Positions 42,740 through 50,797 of a stretch of 64,000 bases of DNA are shown here, piece by piece. Both the position numbers and the translations under genes were made by a program. How positions within the stretch are numbered: the first letter of the stretch is position 1; every line of letters begins with the position of its first letter. Source of the stretch: Granulicella sp. L46 (lineage in GTDB: Bacteria; Acidobacteriota; Terriglobia; Terriglobales; Acidobacteriaceae); the NCBI RefSeq assembly GCF_009765785.1, contig NZ_LMUT01000012.1:572403-636402 (forward strand), read 5' to 3'. The notes beneath the pieces were generated by a model. That model ran no database searches. It was not told the origin of the DNA and saw nothing but the letters and a program-made list of their open reading frames with translations.

Positions 42740-43546
42740 TTAAGAGCCTAGGCCTTTGCGGGGCTTTGGAGGTTTAGACTCTGGCGCGGCGGGTTGGGTG
42801 CTGGGGTTGCGGCGTTGGCGCATGGCTTCGTACATCACCACGGCGCCGGCTACCGAGACGTTGAGGGAGCTTACGCTGCCGGCCATGGGGATGCGGAGGA
42901 GGTGGTCGCAGGTTCGCTTGACTAGATCGTGGAGGCCGGAGCCTTCGCTGCCCAGGACGAGGCAGATATCCTGGCGGAAGTCGAAGTCTGTGTAGTCGGG
43001 GGTGCCGCGCTCGTCGAGGCCCACGATCCAGATGTGGTTTTTCTTCATGGCTTCCAGGGCTCGGGTGATATTGACGACCTGGGCGATGCGGACGTGCTCA
43101 CTGGCACCGGCGGACGATTTGGCGGTCACCGCTGAGAGCGGGGCGGAACGACGTTCGGGGAGGACTACGCCGTCGATGCCGGAGCCGTCGGCGGAACGGA
43201 GCAGGGCGCCTAAGTTGTGGGGGTCTTCTACGCCGTCCAGAGCCAGCAGGAACTTGCTGCCTGAGGGGCCGGTTGGGGCGTTGAGGAGGTCTTCGAGCGC
43301 CAGGAATTTGCGCTCGCGGACGAAGGCTACGATTCCCTGATGGGCGTCCGTCTTGCAGTGGCGGGTGAGCTGGTCGCGGGGCTCGGTGCTGACGCGAATG
43401 CCTTTGGCGCGGGCTAGCTCGAGGACGGCGTCGATGCGGGGGTCGCGGCGGGCTTCGCGCTCGCGGGCTACGGAGAGGTGGTCGAGGGGTCGGGTGCCGG
43501 CGCGGAGGGCCTCCTCGACCGGGTGCAGGCCGTACAAAACATCCAT
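42740..43546 (-). CDS. rlmB: SpoU/TrmH family RNA 2'-O-methyltransferase (RlmB-like)
   Basis: A 268-residue SPOUT enzyme. An N-terminal L30e-like substrate domain (YGLHPVEEALRAG) precedes the knotted domain with its three motifs: LDGVEDPHNLGALLRSAD, LVLGSEGSGL and IPMAGSVSSLNVSVAGAVV. The arrangement matches RlmB, which methylates G2251 of 23S rRNA, though related TrmH enzymes are hard to exclude. A Pro/Lys-rich tail of about 20 residues is extra. TACACT ends 6 nt before the ATG. Confidence 0.9.
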   Translation of the reverse strand: MDVLYGLHPVEEALRAGTRPLDHLSVAREREARRDPRIDAVLELARAKGIRVSTEPRDQLTRHCKTDAHQGIVAFVRERKFLALEDLLNAPTGPSGSKFLLALDGVEDPHNLGALLRSADGSGIDGVVLPERRSAPLSAVTAKSSAGASEHVRIAQVVNITRALEAMKKNHIWIVGLDERGTPDYTDFDFRQDICLVLGSEGSGLHDLVKRTCDHLLRIPMAGSVSSLNVSVAGAVVMYEAMRQRRNPSTQPAAPESKPPKPRKGLGS

Positions 43547-43552
43547 TGTTTC

Positions 43553-43558
43553 AGTGTA
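43553..43558 (-). promoter_or_regulatory. -10-like TACACT 6 nt before rlmB start
   Basis: TACACT on the minus strand ends exactly 6 nt before the ATG at 43546 (gap GAAACA, no Shine-Dalgarno). It belongs to the TANNNT-N6-start pattern. Confidence 0.5.
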
Positions 43559-43565
43559 ATCGGCT

Positions 43566-43949
43566 TTACAATCCGGGACGCACGGGGCGGAGGATGAGGC
43601 GGGCAGCGCGGCCGTAGGAGCCTAAATTGAAGGCCTTGGCGTAGCCCTGGCGCTTGAGACGCTGGGCGGCCAGCTCGCTGCGCAGGCCGGTCTTGCAGTG
43701 CAGTAGGAGAACCTGATTCTTGTCCTGTGCGAGGCGGGGGACGTAGGTGTCCAACTCGTTGAGCGGAAGGTTGATGGCGTGGGGCAGGTGGCCAGATTTA
43801 AATTCAGCCGGGCTGCGCACGTCGATGAGCAGACCGCCGCGGTCCTGATATTCGCGGGCGAATTTAGCCGCTTCGTGGCTGGAGCGCCAGAGGTAGACGT
43901 AGGCAGCCACGAGCATAAACAGAAGTGTTGCAGGAAGAATGAGACTCAT
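43566..43949 (-). CDS. Membrane-anchored rhodanese-like protein
   Basis: A 127-residue protein with an N-terminal membrane helix (about 3-20, LILPATLLFMLVAAYVYL) and a single rhodanese domain: LIDVRSPAEFKSGHLPHAIN and the active loop HCKTGLR with Cys85. It probably transfers sulfane sulfur or acts in redox relay at the membrane; which side the domain faces is not clear. An upstream in-frame ATG (44015) would add 22 residues before the membrane helix and is less likely. Confidence 0.87.
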   Translation of the reverse strand: MSLILPATLLFMLVAAYVYLWRSSHEAAKFAREYQDRGGLLIDVRSPAEFKSGHLPHAINLPLNELDTYVPRLAQDKNQVLLLHCKTGLRSELAAQRLKRQGYAKAFNLGSYGRAARLILRPVRPGL

Positions 43950-44160
43950 CGGTTTGTCATCTTTTAGGGCTTGGGCTGGAGGGCGCAGGACCTGTTGTAC
44001 AGTGGGATGCGCCAAATGGATAAAGCGTTTGGAAGATTCGGAAACAGTTCTGCAATTTTTCTAACCCGAGATTACCGGAGAAGTTCCTGATTCGCAGAGA
44101 TGAATTGCGAGGGAGTAGCGGCCTAGTGACTTTTTCCCGCCGATGGAGGCGGTCGGACGT

Positions 44161-44166
44161 TAGAAT
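44161..44166 (+). promoter_or_regulatory. Possible -10 box TAGAAT before second ECF operon
   Basis: TAGAAT about 45 nt upstream of the ATG at 44212. No good -35 was seen at the expected distance. Confidence 0.25.
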
Positions 44167-44211
44167 ATAGGTTGCGTCGACCGAGACTTTCTTGAGCAAA
44201 ATAGCGTCCAT

Positions 44212-44871
44212 ATGAGCGTGAGAACTCCTACAGTACTGACGGCCGAAGCGGCGAAGCAGGTTGAACGCGAGAACGCGGCGATTGCGCGCGGTCTGAAGCG
44301 TCAGGATCCGGAGCTGCTCGATCAGTTGATCGAGACGTACCAGCATCGGCTGATGCGGTACCTGATGTTTCTGACGAGCAAGCGCGAGGTGGCTGAGGAC
44401 CTGTTTCAGGAGGTCTGGATCCGGGTGCTGCGGCGAGGTTCGCAGTACAACGGCAAGGCGCGGTTCGATACGTGGATTTTTACGATTGCGCGCAACCTGG
44501 TGATCGATCTTTCGCGCAAGCGGACGATGGCGTCGCTGGACGAGATGCGCGAGGGTGGCGAGGATTCCGACTCGCGGCCGTTTGAGATTGTGCAGGAAGG
44601 GCCGTCGCCGCTGGAGCAGTTTCAATATCGCGAGAATGCGTCGGAGGTTGCGACGGTGCTGTTGACGCTCGACCCGGCGTATCGCGAGGTGCTGACGCTG
44701 CGGTTTCATGAAGAGATGTCGCTGGAAGAGATTGCGACAGTCACGCGGGCGCCGTTGTCGACGGTGAAGTCGAGGTTGTATCGTGGGCTGGCCGCGCTAA
44801 AGCCTGAGTTGCTGAAGCTACGTGCAGGCGTTGGTCGCGGTGAGCAGGGCTCGGCGGAGGTGGACGTTTGA
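44212..44871 (+). CDS. ECF-type RNA polymerase sigma factor (second)
   Basis: A 219-residue sigma factor: region 2 with DLFQEVWIRVLRRGSQY and RFDTWIFTIARNLVIDLSRK, a linker with DEMREGGEDSDSRPF, and region 4 LDPAYREVLTLRFHEEMS with EEIATVTRAPLSTVKSRL. It is not closely similar to the first ECF factor in the window. It overlaps the next gene as TTGA, and that gene and the third form a coupled operon that may encode its regulators. Confidence 0.95.
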   Translation: MSVRTPTVLTAEAAKQVERENAAIARGLKRQDPELLDQLIETYQHRLMRYLMFLTSKREVAEDLFQEVWIRVLRRGSQYNGKARFDTWIFTIARNLVIDLSRKRTMASLDEMREGGEDSDSRPFEIVQEGPSPLEQFQYRENASEVATVLLTLDPAYREVLTLRFHEEMSLEEIATVTRAPLSTVKSRLYRGLAALKPELLKLRAGVGRGEQGSAEVDV

Positions 44872-45251
44872 ATTCACGTCATTCAGAGAATCAAGACAGT
44901 GAAGTAGGGCGGGCGTTTCGCGGAGCGGTGATGGCAGCGGGAGCGCGGGGCGTGGTGGTGAACCGGACGCATCGCGTGGTGCGTGAGCAGGCGTTGACGA
45001 TGCGGGAGCAGAAGAGCAAGTCTCGCAGCCTGTGGGTTCCGCTGGGGATCTCGTCGATCCTGATGGTGATGATCTGTTATGCGATCTGGGGCATGCTGGA
45101 TGGATATGATCTGACGCCGAATGGGATTCCGGATGCTAGCGACCAGTTGATGATTTTGCTGCTGTGGTCGTTGCCGGTGACGGCGGCGGTGATGGGGTTG
45201 GTGTGGTTCAAGCGGGCACGCACGCGTTCCGATAGCGAGGCGCAGCTATGA
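44868..45251 (+). CDS. Two-helix membrane protein in ECF operon, possible anti-sigma factor
   Basis: A 127-residue protein. The cytoplasmic N-terminus (about 55 residues, basic, no zinc-binding HxxxCxxC motif) is followed by two membrane helices (VPLGISSILMVMICYAIWGM and MILLLWSLPVTAAVMGLVWF). It starts at TTG overlapping the sigma stop and ends with an ATGA overlap to the next gene. Position suggests a regulator of the sigma factor; the sequence does not resemble known anti-sigma domains. Confidence 0.65.
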   Translation: MNSRHSENQDSEVGRAFRGAVMAAGARGVVVNRTHRVVREQALTMREQKSKSRSLWVPLGISSILMVMICYAIWGMLDGYDLTPNGIPDASDQLMILLLWSLPVTAAVMGLVWFKRARTRSDSEAQL

Positions 45252-45796
45252 TGCCGAAGTGGATGGGGACAGGATCGAGCGCGAAGGACGCGGCGACTGC
45301 GGGGGATGAAGAGCTGCGGATGATTCCGCGCTGGTCGATGGTGCTGGCGTTGGTGTTGTTCGCGGGGATGCAGTACATCTTCCACGTGGTGATGCCGCAC
45401 CACAAGCATGAGCTGCTGCCGCTGCGGCTGATGATGGGCTATGCGTGGGGCTCGCTGGTGGCGAGCTATGCGCTGCTGCTGGGGTATGTGAGCCGGGATG
45501 TGAAGCGGCGCGGGATGTCGGCTGGTTTGTGGATGCTGGTGTGCGTGCTGCTGCCGGGTGGGATTGGCGCGGTGGTGTACTTCCTGCTGCGGCAGCCGAT
45601 ATTGTCGCGATGCCCGAACTGCTCGACTACGGTGGCGGCGAGTTATCACTACTGCCCACAGTGCCAGTTCCAGATGGCGCCGGTGTGTGGCGAGTGCCAT
45701 CGCGGCGTGAAGCTTACCGATGTGTTCTGCACGTGCTGCGGACATGACCTCGCGCAGGATGGGGCTCCTGCACGGCTGCGCGTTTATAGCGATTAA
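45248..45796 (+). CDS. Membrane protein with double zinc ribbon
   Basis: A 182-residue protein: three membrane helices in the first 120 residues (MVLALVLFAGMQYIFHVVM, LMMGYAWGSLVASYALLLGY, LWMLVCVLLPGGIGAVVYFL) and a C-terminal part with four CxxC pairs (RCPNCS, YCPQCQ, VCGECH, CTCCGH), enough for two zinc ribbons. The last gene of the ECF operon (ATGA overlap). It may sense redox or metal state for the sigma factor; this is inference from location. Confidence 0.72.
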   Translation: MMPKWMGTGSSAKDAATAGDEELRMIPRWSMVLALVLFAGMQYIFHVVMPHHKHELLPLRLMMGYAWGSLVASYALLLGYVSRDVKRRGMSAGLWMLVCVLLPGGIGAVVYFLLRQPILSRCPNCSTTVAASYHYCPQCQFQMAPVCGECHRGVKLTDVFCTCCGHDLAQDGAPARLRVYSD

Positions 45797-45797
45797 G

Positions 45798-45838
45798 AAC
45801 AGAGTGTAGGGGATAGAGTGTAGAGCGTAGAGAGAGGT
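45798..45838 (+). repeat. AG-rich GTAGAG repeat, copy 3
   Basis: Reads ACAGAGTGTAGGGGATAGAG then TGTAGAGCGTAGAGAGAGG, directly after the zinc-ribbon gene. It is closest to copy 1. Confidence 0.65.
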
Positions 45839-45874
45839 GGTTCTCTTGCGCGTGCGCGTACACTATTCGCAGCC

Positions 45875-46774
45875 ATGGCAACTCCGCTGACAGCGCTGAT
45901 TATTGACGACGAGCCGCTGGCTCGGCAGGAGCTGCAGTACCTGCTGGATGCTGCGGGGGACGTGTCGGTACTGGCGCAGGGGACTAACGGCATTGAGGCC
46001 GTTGATTTGATCCGAACGCATAAGCCGGACGTGATCTTTCTGGATGTGCGCATGCCCGGCCTAGATGGGTTTGCGGTTCTGAAAAAAGTTCTGGCGCAGG
46101 ATCGCAAGATGAAACTGCCGCAGGTGGTGTTTGCGACGGCCTTCGATCAGTATGCCGTGAAGGCGTTTGAGGTGAACGCCATCGATTATCTGCTGAAGCC
46201 GTTCGATAGCAAACGCGTGCATCGGACGCTGGATAAGGTTCGCGAGCGGATGAACAGCTCGACGGATCTGGTCGCGGAGAGCGCGGGGATCTCGAGTGCG
46301 GGTGGCGGCGAGGGCCGGGTCGCGGGTAGGGTTGCTGGCGCGGAGGCGAAGCTGGATGCGCTGTTGCGTATGGTGGAAGAGCGGACGGGAATTGCGGCGG
46401 CGGGAGCTGCGCCTGTCGGGGTCGCGGGGGTGGGACGGTCGGGCAAGGTGGTGGTTCGGGCGCAGAGCCGGCTGCTGCTGGTGGATCAAAAGGACCTGTG
46501 CTTTGCCACAATCGACGAGGGACGGATTTCGGTGGTGACGAAGGCGCTCGAGGGGGATTCGAATTGCCGGACGTTGGAGGAGTTGACCGATCAGCTGGAC
46601 CCGGAACAGTTCTGGCGCGTGCATCGGTCGTTTGTGGTGAACATCCAGCACATTCGCGAGGTGGTGCCTTGGTTCAAGTCGAGCTACCAGCTGCGCATGG
46701 ATGATCGTAAACAGACGGAAGTGCCGGTGAGCCGATCGCAGACCAAGCGGCTGAGAGAATTATTTAATTTGTAG
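45875..46774 (+). CDS. LytTR family response regulator
   Basis: A 299-residue regulator. The receiver domain has the acidic pair Asp11/Asp12 (IIDDEPLARQEL), phospho-acceptor Asp57 (VIFLDVRMPGLDG), Thr in FATAFDQYA and Lys in LLKPF. A Gly/Ala-rich linker (about 135-185) leads to a C-terminal LytTR DNA-binding domain (CRTLEELTDQLDPEQFWRVH). No histidine kinase gene is adjacent, so it is an orphan here. TACACT lies 10 nt before the ATG. Confidence 0.92.
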   Translation: MATPLTALIIDDEPLARQELQYLLDAAGDVSVLAQGTNGIEAVDLIRTHKPDVIFLDVRMPGLDGFAVLKKVLAQDRKMKLPQVVFATAFDQYAVKAFEVNAIDYLLKPFDSKRVHRTLDKVRERMNSSTDLVAESAGISSAGGGEGRVAGRVAGAEAKLDALLRMVEERTGIAAAGAAPVGVAGVGRSGKVVVRAQSRLLLVDQKDLCFATIDEGRISVVTKALEGDSNCRTLEELTDQLDPEQFWRVHRSFVVNIQHIREVVPWFKSSYQLRMDDRKQTEVPVSRSQTKRLRELFNL

Positions 46775-46829
46775 CTGCGGCTGGGACGATATCGGGCGAA
46801 GCGGAGCTGTGGCTTAGCGAGCAAACAGC

Positions 46830-46851
46830 AGATTCCCAAAGGGAATGACAG
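46830..46851 (+). repeat. Interspersed repeat copy
   Basis: GATTCCCAAAGGGAATGACA between the LytTR gene and the next convergent gene, followed by GAAAGAAAGGCAAAGCAAGAAC as in the 36034-36070 copy. Confidence 0.6.
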
Positions 46852-46899
46852 AAAGAAAGGCAAAGCAAGAACAACAGCAGAGTCCTGCGAGTGTTTGCG

Positions 46900-47859
46900 C
46901 TAGGGCTGGGAAGGCTTGGCGGGGGGTATGGGGGTAACGCCGTCGGCGGCGGCTGCAGCGGCGGCCTTGCGGGCTTTGTGGTTTTTGTATTTCTGAGCGA
47001 TGTCGGGATAGAACTCCTGCAACATGCCGCCGATGGTGCCCTGATAGGTGACGCTGAGGGCACGGCGAAGGGTGGGGTAGAGGCCACGATCGCCTTCGGG
47101 GTAGTAGAGGTTCGAGATCGAGGCGCCGATGAGATTGCCCGTAAGGTTCGAATAAGCGGGCTGCCAGTTGCCGTTATCGCCGCGGGTGCGGAACGTCGTG
47201 GAGATGGAATAAAGTGCGCGATGGAGGACGGATCCATGGCCCAGGCGGAAGTAGCGCGGATCCTGGTGGAGGAGCGACGGCAGGACAGCATTGCCGAAGA
47301 AGTTGCCGCTGAAGTTATCCGCATAGTTGGCGCCATAGCGCTTCGCGTAGCCTTCGAAGCCCTGGCCGTAGCCGGGGTTCTCGTTTTCAGCCTGACCGAT
47401 GCCGGCGTCGATGCCGGCCAGTACGAACTGGTAGGGGTCAAACGCACCTTTGAAGAAGAGATGGAACTTCTGGCCAGGGCTGAGCGGGGTTGCCTTGCCG
47501 TTGTTGACGGTGTTGAAGTTCGGAATCACGCCCGCCATGCGCTGTTTTGTTTCTAGCTTGAGTTCGGCGGCGGCACGGGCTTTGCGCTGCTCAGGAGTTT
47601 CTTCCTGCGGAGGCGTGGTTGTCTGCTGTGCGCCGGAGGCAGGCGCGGCGGTCTGCTGCTGATCGGAAGGCTGGGAGGAACTGAAAACGTCCGGGGACGA
47701 GCTGGAGACGGCGTCGTGCAACTGCGGGTTGGGGGCATCCGGCAAGGTGACGGGATCAGAAGCTGCAGCGACAAGTTGTTGAGCGGCGAGAGGAGCCGCG
47801 AGAGTGAGGCTTGCAAAGAATGCAGAAATTACAAAGAACGACACGGTTTGTTTCGACAC
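46900..47859 (-). CDS. Secreted, probably outer-membrane protein of unknown family
   Basis: About 319 residues. A signal peptide (SFFVISAFFASLTLAAPLAA) is followed by a Ser/Pro/Gln linker, a charged helix (EQRKARAAAELKLETKQR) and a C-terminal domain rich in Gly/Asn/Tyr (PGYGQGFEGYAKRYGANYAD, NAVLPSLLHQDPRYFRLG). The domain looks conserved but was not assigned to a named family. The GTG at 47859 best fits the signal peptide; the frame stays open to a TTG at 47922. The C-terminus is Ala/Pro-rich. Confidence 0.65.
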   Translation of the reverse strand: MSKQTVSFFVISAFFASLTLAAPLAAQQLVAAASDPVTLPDAPNPQLHDAVSSSSPDVFSSSQPSDQQQTAAPASGAQQTTTPPQEETPEQRKARAAAELKLETKQRMAGVIPNFNTVNNGKATPLSPGQKFHLFFKGAFDPYQFVLAGIDAGIGQAENENPGYGQGFEGYAKRYGANYADNFSGNFFGNAVLPSLLHQDPRYFRLGHGSVLHRALYSISTTFRTRGDNGNWQPAYSNLTGNLIGASISNLYYPEGDRGLYPTLRRALSVTYQGTIGGMLQEFYPDIAQKYKNHKARKAAAAAAADGVTPIPPAKPSQP

Positions 47860-48024
47860 GATGATGGGTTTACCTGCCTCTATTTTCCCATAGACGGGGT
47901 TCCCGAGATCGAAATTGCCCAAAGTAATGCGAGGAATGTATCGCTGCCGACACGGAATAGAGAATGGAATTCAGGGAGAGGGATGAGGCGGCTCTGCTAG
48001 TCTGCGGGAGAGCGCGAGGAGCGT

Positions 48025-48336
48025 ATGGCAGAAGATTTTGTTATCGAGAAGTTTGCATTCAAGATGGTGCTGCGAGGGATTGGTATTGTCTTGCTGATCG
48101 CGGCGCTGCTGTATCTAGTGGACTTTGCGGTGTGGAGGGTGAGAGTCGCTGCGGGGGGCGGCATGGGGTCCGTGATGGTGGACCGGTATACGGTGGCGGA
48201 TCTGAAGGGTGGGAAGGAAGACTATTACGCGAATGGAACGGTTGCGATGCCGTGCACGAAGTCAATTTACCCACAGGAAGGCAGTAATCCCTGCTGGTGG
48301 GTGGAGCGGCATCGCGAGGTGGTGCAGCACTACTAG
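48025..48336 (+). CDS. Small single-pass membrane protein, unknown
   Basis: A 103-residue protein: a short cytoplasmic start (MAEDFVIEKFAFKMVLRG), one membrane helix (IGIVLLIAALLYLVDFAVW) and a periplasmic tail with two Cys (MPCTKSIYPQEGSNPCWW) that could form a disulfide. GCGAGGAGC precedes the ATG. Its stop shares a CTAG palindrome with the stop of the convergent barrel gene. Confidence 0.65.
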   Translation: MAEDFVIEKFAFKMVLRGIGIVLLIAALLYLVDFAVWRVRVAAGGGMGSVMVDRYTVADLKGGKEDYYANGTVAMPCTKSIYPQEGSNPCWWVERHREVVQHY

Positions 48337-48941
48337 TGGATTTCAGCTTTGCTGGGGAAGAAGCCTCCGAAGCGATAGACGACACCGATGGTGAAGGGCT
48401 TGGAGTAGAGGCTGCCGCTGGTGGTGACGGGGGTTCCATAGCGCTGAAACTGGCCGTCGAGCTTGATGGCGAAGTGGTCAGTGACGGTGATATCGAGGCC
48501 ACCGCCTGCGCCGAACACGTTGGAGACGGAGTCAAGATAAAGCAGCGTGCCGGCGGGATTGGGATAACCACCATGTAGATAGTCGATCTTGCCTCGGCCG
48601 TAGAAGAAATCAACGTAAGGGCGGAAGTTTCCGTAAAAACGCTCGATCTTCGGACCGAAGAGGATGTTCTTTTGGGAGGCCACCTCGCCATCGTCGATGG
48701 GGTAGGTTCCGCGGACTTCTACCGAGGGATAGAAGGAGTGGAAGGGTTTGAAGCCGATGTCGCCGCCGGCGGTGATGCCGAGATTCTTACCGCCGGCGAG
48801 GCCCGTATAGGTGCCTGTGACGCCGCCGAATGCGGAAATGTTGAAGAACCTGGAGGCGGTCGGCATGGCCTGGGCATGAACGAGGGAGCAGGGTAAAAGC
48901 ACAAAGCAAAGCAAGGTGAGGGCGCGGACAGCTGTCTTCAA
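48333..48941 (-). CDS. Outer-membrane beta-barrel protein (Omp25/OmpW-like)
   Basis: A 202-residue protein with a signal peptide (ALTLLCFVLLPCSLVHAQA) and about eight amphipathic strands (ISAFGGVTGTYTGLAGG, FRPYVDFFYGRGKIDYL, VFGAGGGLDITVTDHFAIK) ending FTIGVVYRFGGFFPSKAEIH. It has the layout of small porin-like or adhesin barrels (outer membrane protein beta-barrel domain). TTG at 48941 is chosen because AAGGAG lies 6 nt upstream and the signal peptide begins there. Confidence 0.75.
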   Translation of the reverse strand: MKTAVRALTLLCFVLLPCSLVHAQAMPTASRFFNISAFGGVTGTYTGLAGGKNLGITAGGDIGFKPFHSFYPSVEVRGTYPIDDGEVASQKNILFGPKIERFYGNFRPYVDFFYGRGKIDYLHGGYPNPAGTLLYLDSVSNVFGAGGGLDITVTDHFAIKLDGQFQRYGTPVTTSGSLYSKPFTIGVVYRFGGFFPSKAEIH

Positions 48942-49156
48942 TCTGACTCCTTGGTGGCTAGGCCCACTCGAGATTATCCTAGCCGAATTCAAGAGTTTAG
49001 ACGGCGAAAGTTGCAGAGGAGTGCACCTAGGTACCACTCTTTGGAGATCGGCAGTTTTGCGAGTGAGAGTAATGAGGTTTAGCTCACTCCCTTGCTTTAG
49101 ATGCCAAAACGGGAAGAGACTTCAGGGGCTGTCTATTTCAGGATGTGGGGAAGAAG

Positions 49157-50287
49157 ATGAAGAAAGTTCTGGTGGTGGCGTTGGCTATGGTGTTTGGCTG
49201 GGGTGGTGTGAACGCCTGGGCTGCGGCTCCGCTGAAGGTGGGGATTGTGGGGCTGGTGCATGGGCATGTGGCGGCGTTTCTGGCTGGCGGAGCGATGGTG
49301 CCGGCAGGAGCGATTCTGAAGCGCCCGGACGTGGAGCTGGTGGGGATCGTGGAGCCGGACCAGGTTTTGTTTGAACAATATGCGACGCGGTTTGGGCTGT
49401 CGGAGAGTTTGCACTTCAAGAGTATTGCGGAGATGGTGGCGCACGCGCATCCGCAGGCGGTGCTGGTGTTTACGGCTCCCAGTGAGCATCGGCGAGTGGT
49501 GGAGGAATGTGCCGGGCTGGGGGTGAGCGTGATGATGGAAAAGCCGCTTGCGTTTAATTACCAAGACGCGCTGGCTATCGAGCATGCGGCGAAACGCGGC
49601 GGGATTCATGTGCTCGTGGACTTCGAGACTAGCTGGTATGGCAGCAACACGAAGGCGGCGCAACTGCTGGCAGGGGGTGACTTAGGGTCGATGGTGAAGG
49701 TGGTGGTGAGGGATGGGCATCAGGGGCCGGAGAAGATCGGGGTGCAGCCGGAGTTTCTGAAGTGGCTGGTGGATCCGGCGATGGATGGAGATGGGGCACT
49801 AACTGATTTTGGCTGTTATGGGCCTGATTTGGTGACGGCAATGCTGCATGGGGAGTCGCCGCTGTCGGTGAGCGCGGTTACGCAGCATTTGCAGCCGGAA
49901 CTCTATCCAAAGGTGGCGGATGAGGCGGATATTTTGCTGAAGTACAAGAGCGCGGTGGTGATTGTGGAGGCGTCGTGGGACTGGCCGTTCGCGGTGAAAC
50001 AGATGGATGTGTATGGTCGGACGGGCTTTGCGAAGACTGTCGATGGGAGCCAGATGGTGGTTCGGCAGGAGCGTGATGGTGTTGAAAGGAAAGAAATTGC
50101 GCAGGCTCCGCAAGCGCCGTATGACGATCCGCTGCACTACCTGGAGGCGGTGTTGGGGGGATTGGATGAGGGGGACAGCTTGTCTTCTTTAAAGACGAAT
50201 GTGACGGTCACCGAGATTCTGGACGCTGCGCGGCGGTCAGCGCAGACGGGAAAGACGGTGGTCCTGCCGCTGGCGCGGCAGGACTGA
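49157..50287 (+). CDS. Secreted Gfo/Idh/MocA family oxidoreductase
   Basis: A 376-residue protein. A signal peptide (VLVVALAMVFGWGGVNAWA) precedes a Rossmann domain (LKVGIVGLVHGHVAAFLAG; the first Gly-rich loop is modified to GLVHGH), ADVVLVFTAPSEH-type nucleotide region and EKPLAF, the Lys-Pro motif of the family. The C-terminal domain contains LTDFGCYGPDLVTAMLHG. The family oxidises or reduces sugars with NAD(P); secreted members are frequent in Acidobacteriota and Planctomycetes. The ATG at 49157 has GGGGAAG upstream. Confidence 0.85.
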   Translation: MKKVLVVALAMVFGWGGVNAWAAAPLKVGIVGLVHGHVAAFLAGGAMVPAGAILKRPDVELVGIVEPDQVLFEQYATRFGLSESLHFKSIAEMVAHAHPQAVLVFTAPSEHRRVVEECAGLGVSVMMEKPLAFNYQDALAIEHAAKRGGIHVLVDFETSWYGSNTKAAQLLAGGDLGSMVKVVVRDGHQGPEKIGVQPEFLKWLVDPAMDGDGALTDFGCYGPDLVTAMLHGESPLSVSAVTQHLQPELYPKVADEADILLKYKSAVVIVEASWDWPFAVKQMDVYGRTGFAKTVDGSQMVVRQERDGVERKEIAQAPQAPYDDPLHYLEAVLGGLDEGDSLSSLKTNVTVTEILDAARRSAQTGKTVVLPLARQD

Positions 50288-50293
50288 GGGGGC

Positions 50294-50602
50294 TTATTTT
50301 ACGGAAGCTACGGTGATGGTGTCGCCGGCCAGGGAGCCATCGACCGTTACGGCCTTACCCGCGAAAGCATTTAGTTTGTCTGGGTTAGAGACGGTGTAGA
50401 TCTTTGTGCCGACGACGAGGACGGCGGGGGAGCCCATGCCGATGCACTTCTTGGCACAGTCAGCGTGACCGGGGGTGCCGGCCTTGGCGACGTCGTTCTT
50501 TGCGCACATAGCGTCAGAGACGACACCGTGGAAGGTCTCGGCCATTGCGTTCACAGAGAGGAATGAAAGACCTAGGGTACAGACGGCAAGAAGCTTCTTC
50601 AT
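50294..50602 (-). CDS. Small secreted Cys-containing OB-fold-like protein
   Basis: A 102-residue protein with a signal peptide (LLAVCTLGLSFLSVNAMA) and a short domain: FHGVVSDAMCAK, DCAKKCIGMGSPAVLVVG, KAVTVDGSLAGDTITVASVK. Three cysteines and the five beta strands suggest a small OB-like fold. Such 'VSDSMC' proteins are common in Acidobacteriota and have no known role. The ATG is preceded by GAGG. It is convergent with the Gfo/Idh gene, 6 bp between stops. Confidence 0.72.
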   Translation of the reverse strand: MKKLLAVCTLGLSFLSVNAMAETFHGVVSDAMCAKNDVAKAGTPGHADCAKKCIGMGSPAVLVVGTKIYTVSNPDKLNAFAGKAVTVDGSLAGDTITVASVK

Positions 50603-50797
50603 AGGAGACCTCGTGGTATTACTTCGTGCAGCGATATCGAGTATAGCGCTGCGGGGATTCGGTAGGCGGAAATTTTTGCGGGTTGGGGCGCGGAGTAAAG
50701 GGTCCGGGGCGTTTCGTTGATTTTGTGTGTGACCTAGCCCGGTTTCGCGCACTCACAGACATACTCAGCTTAGTTTCGGGTAGCGCAGGTCACTTTG

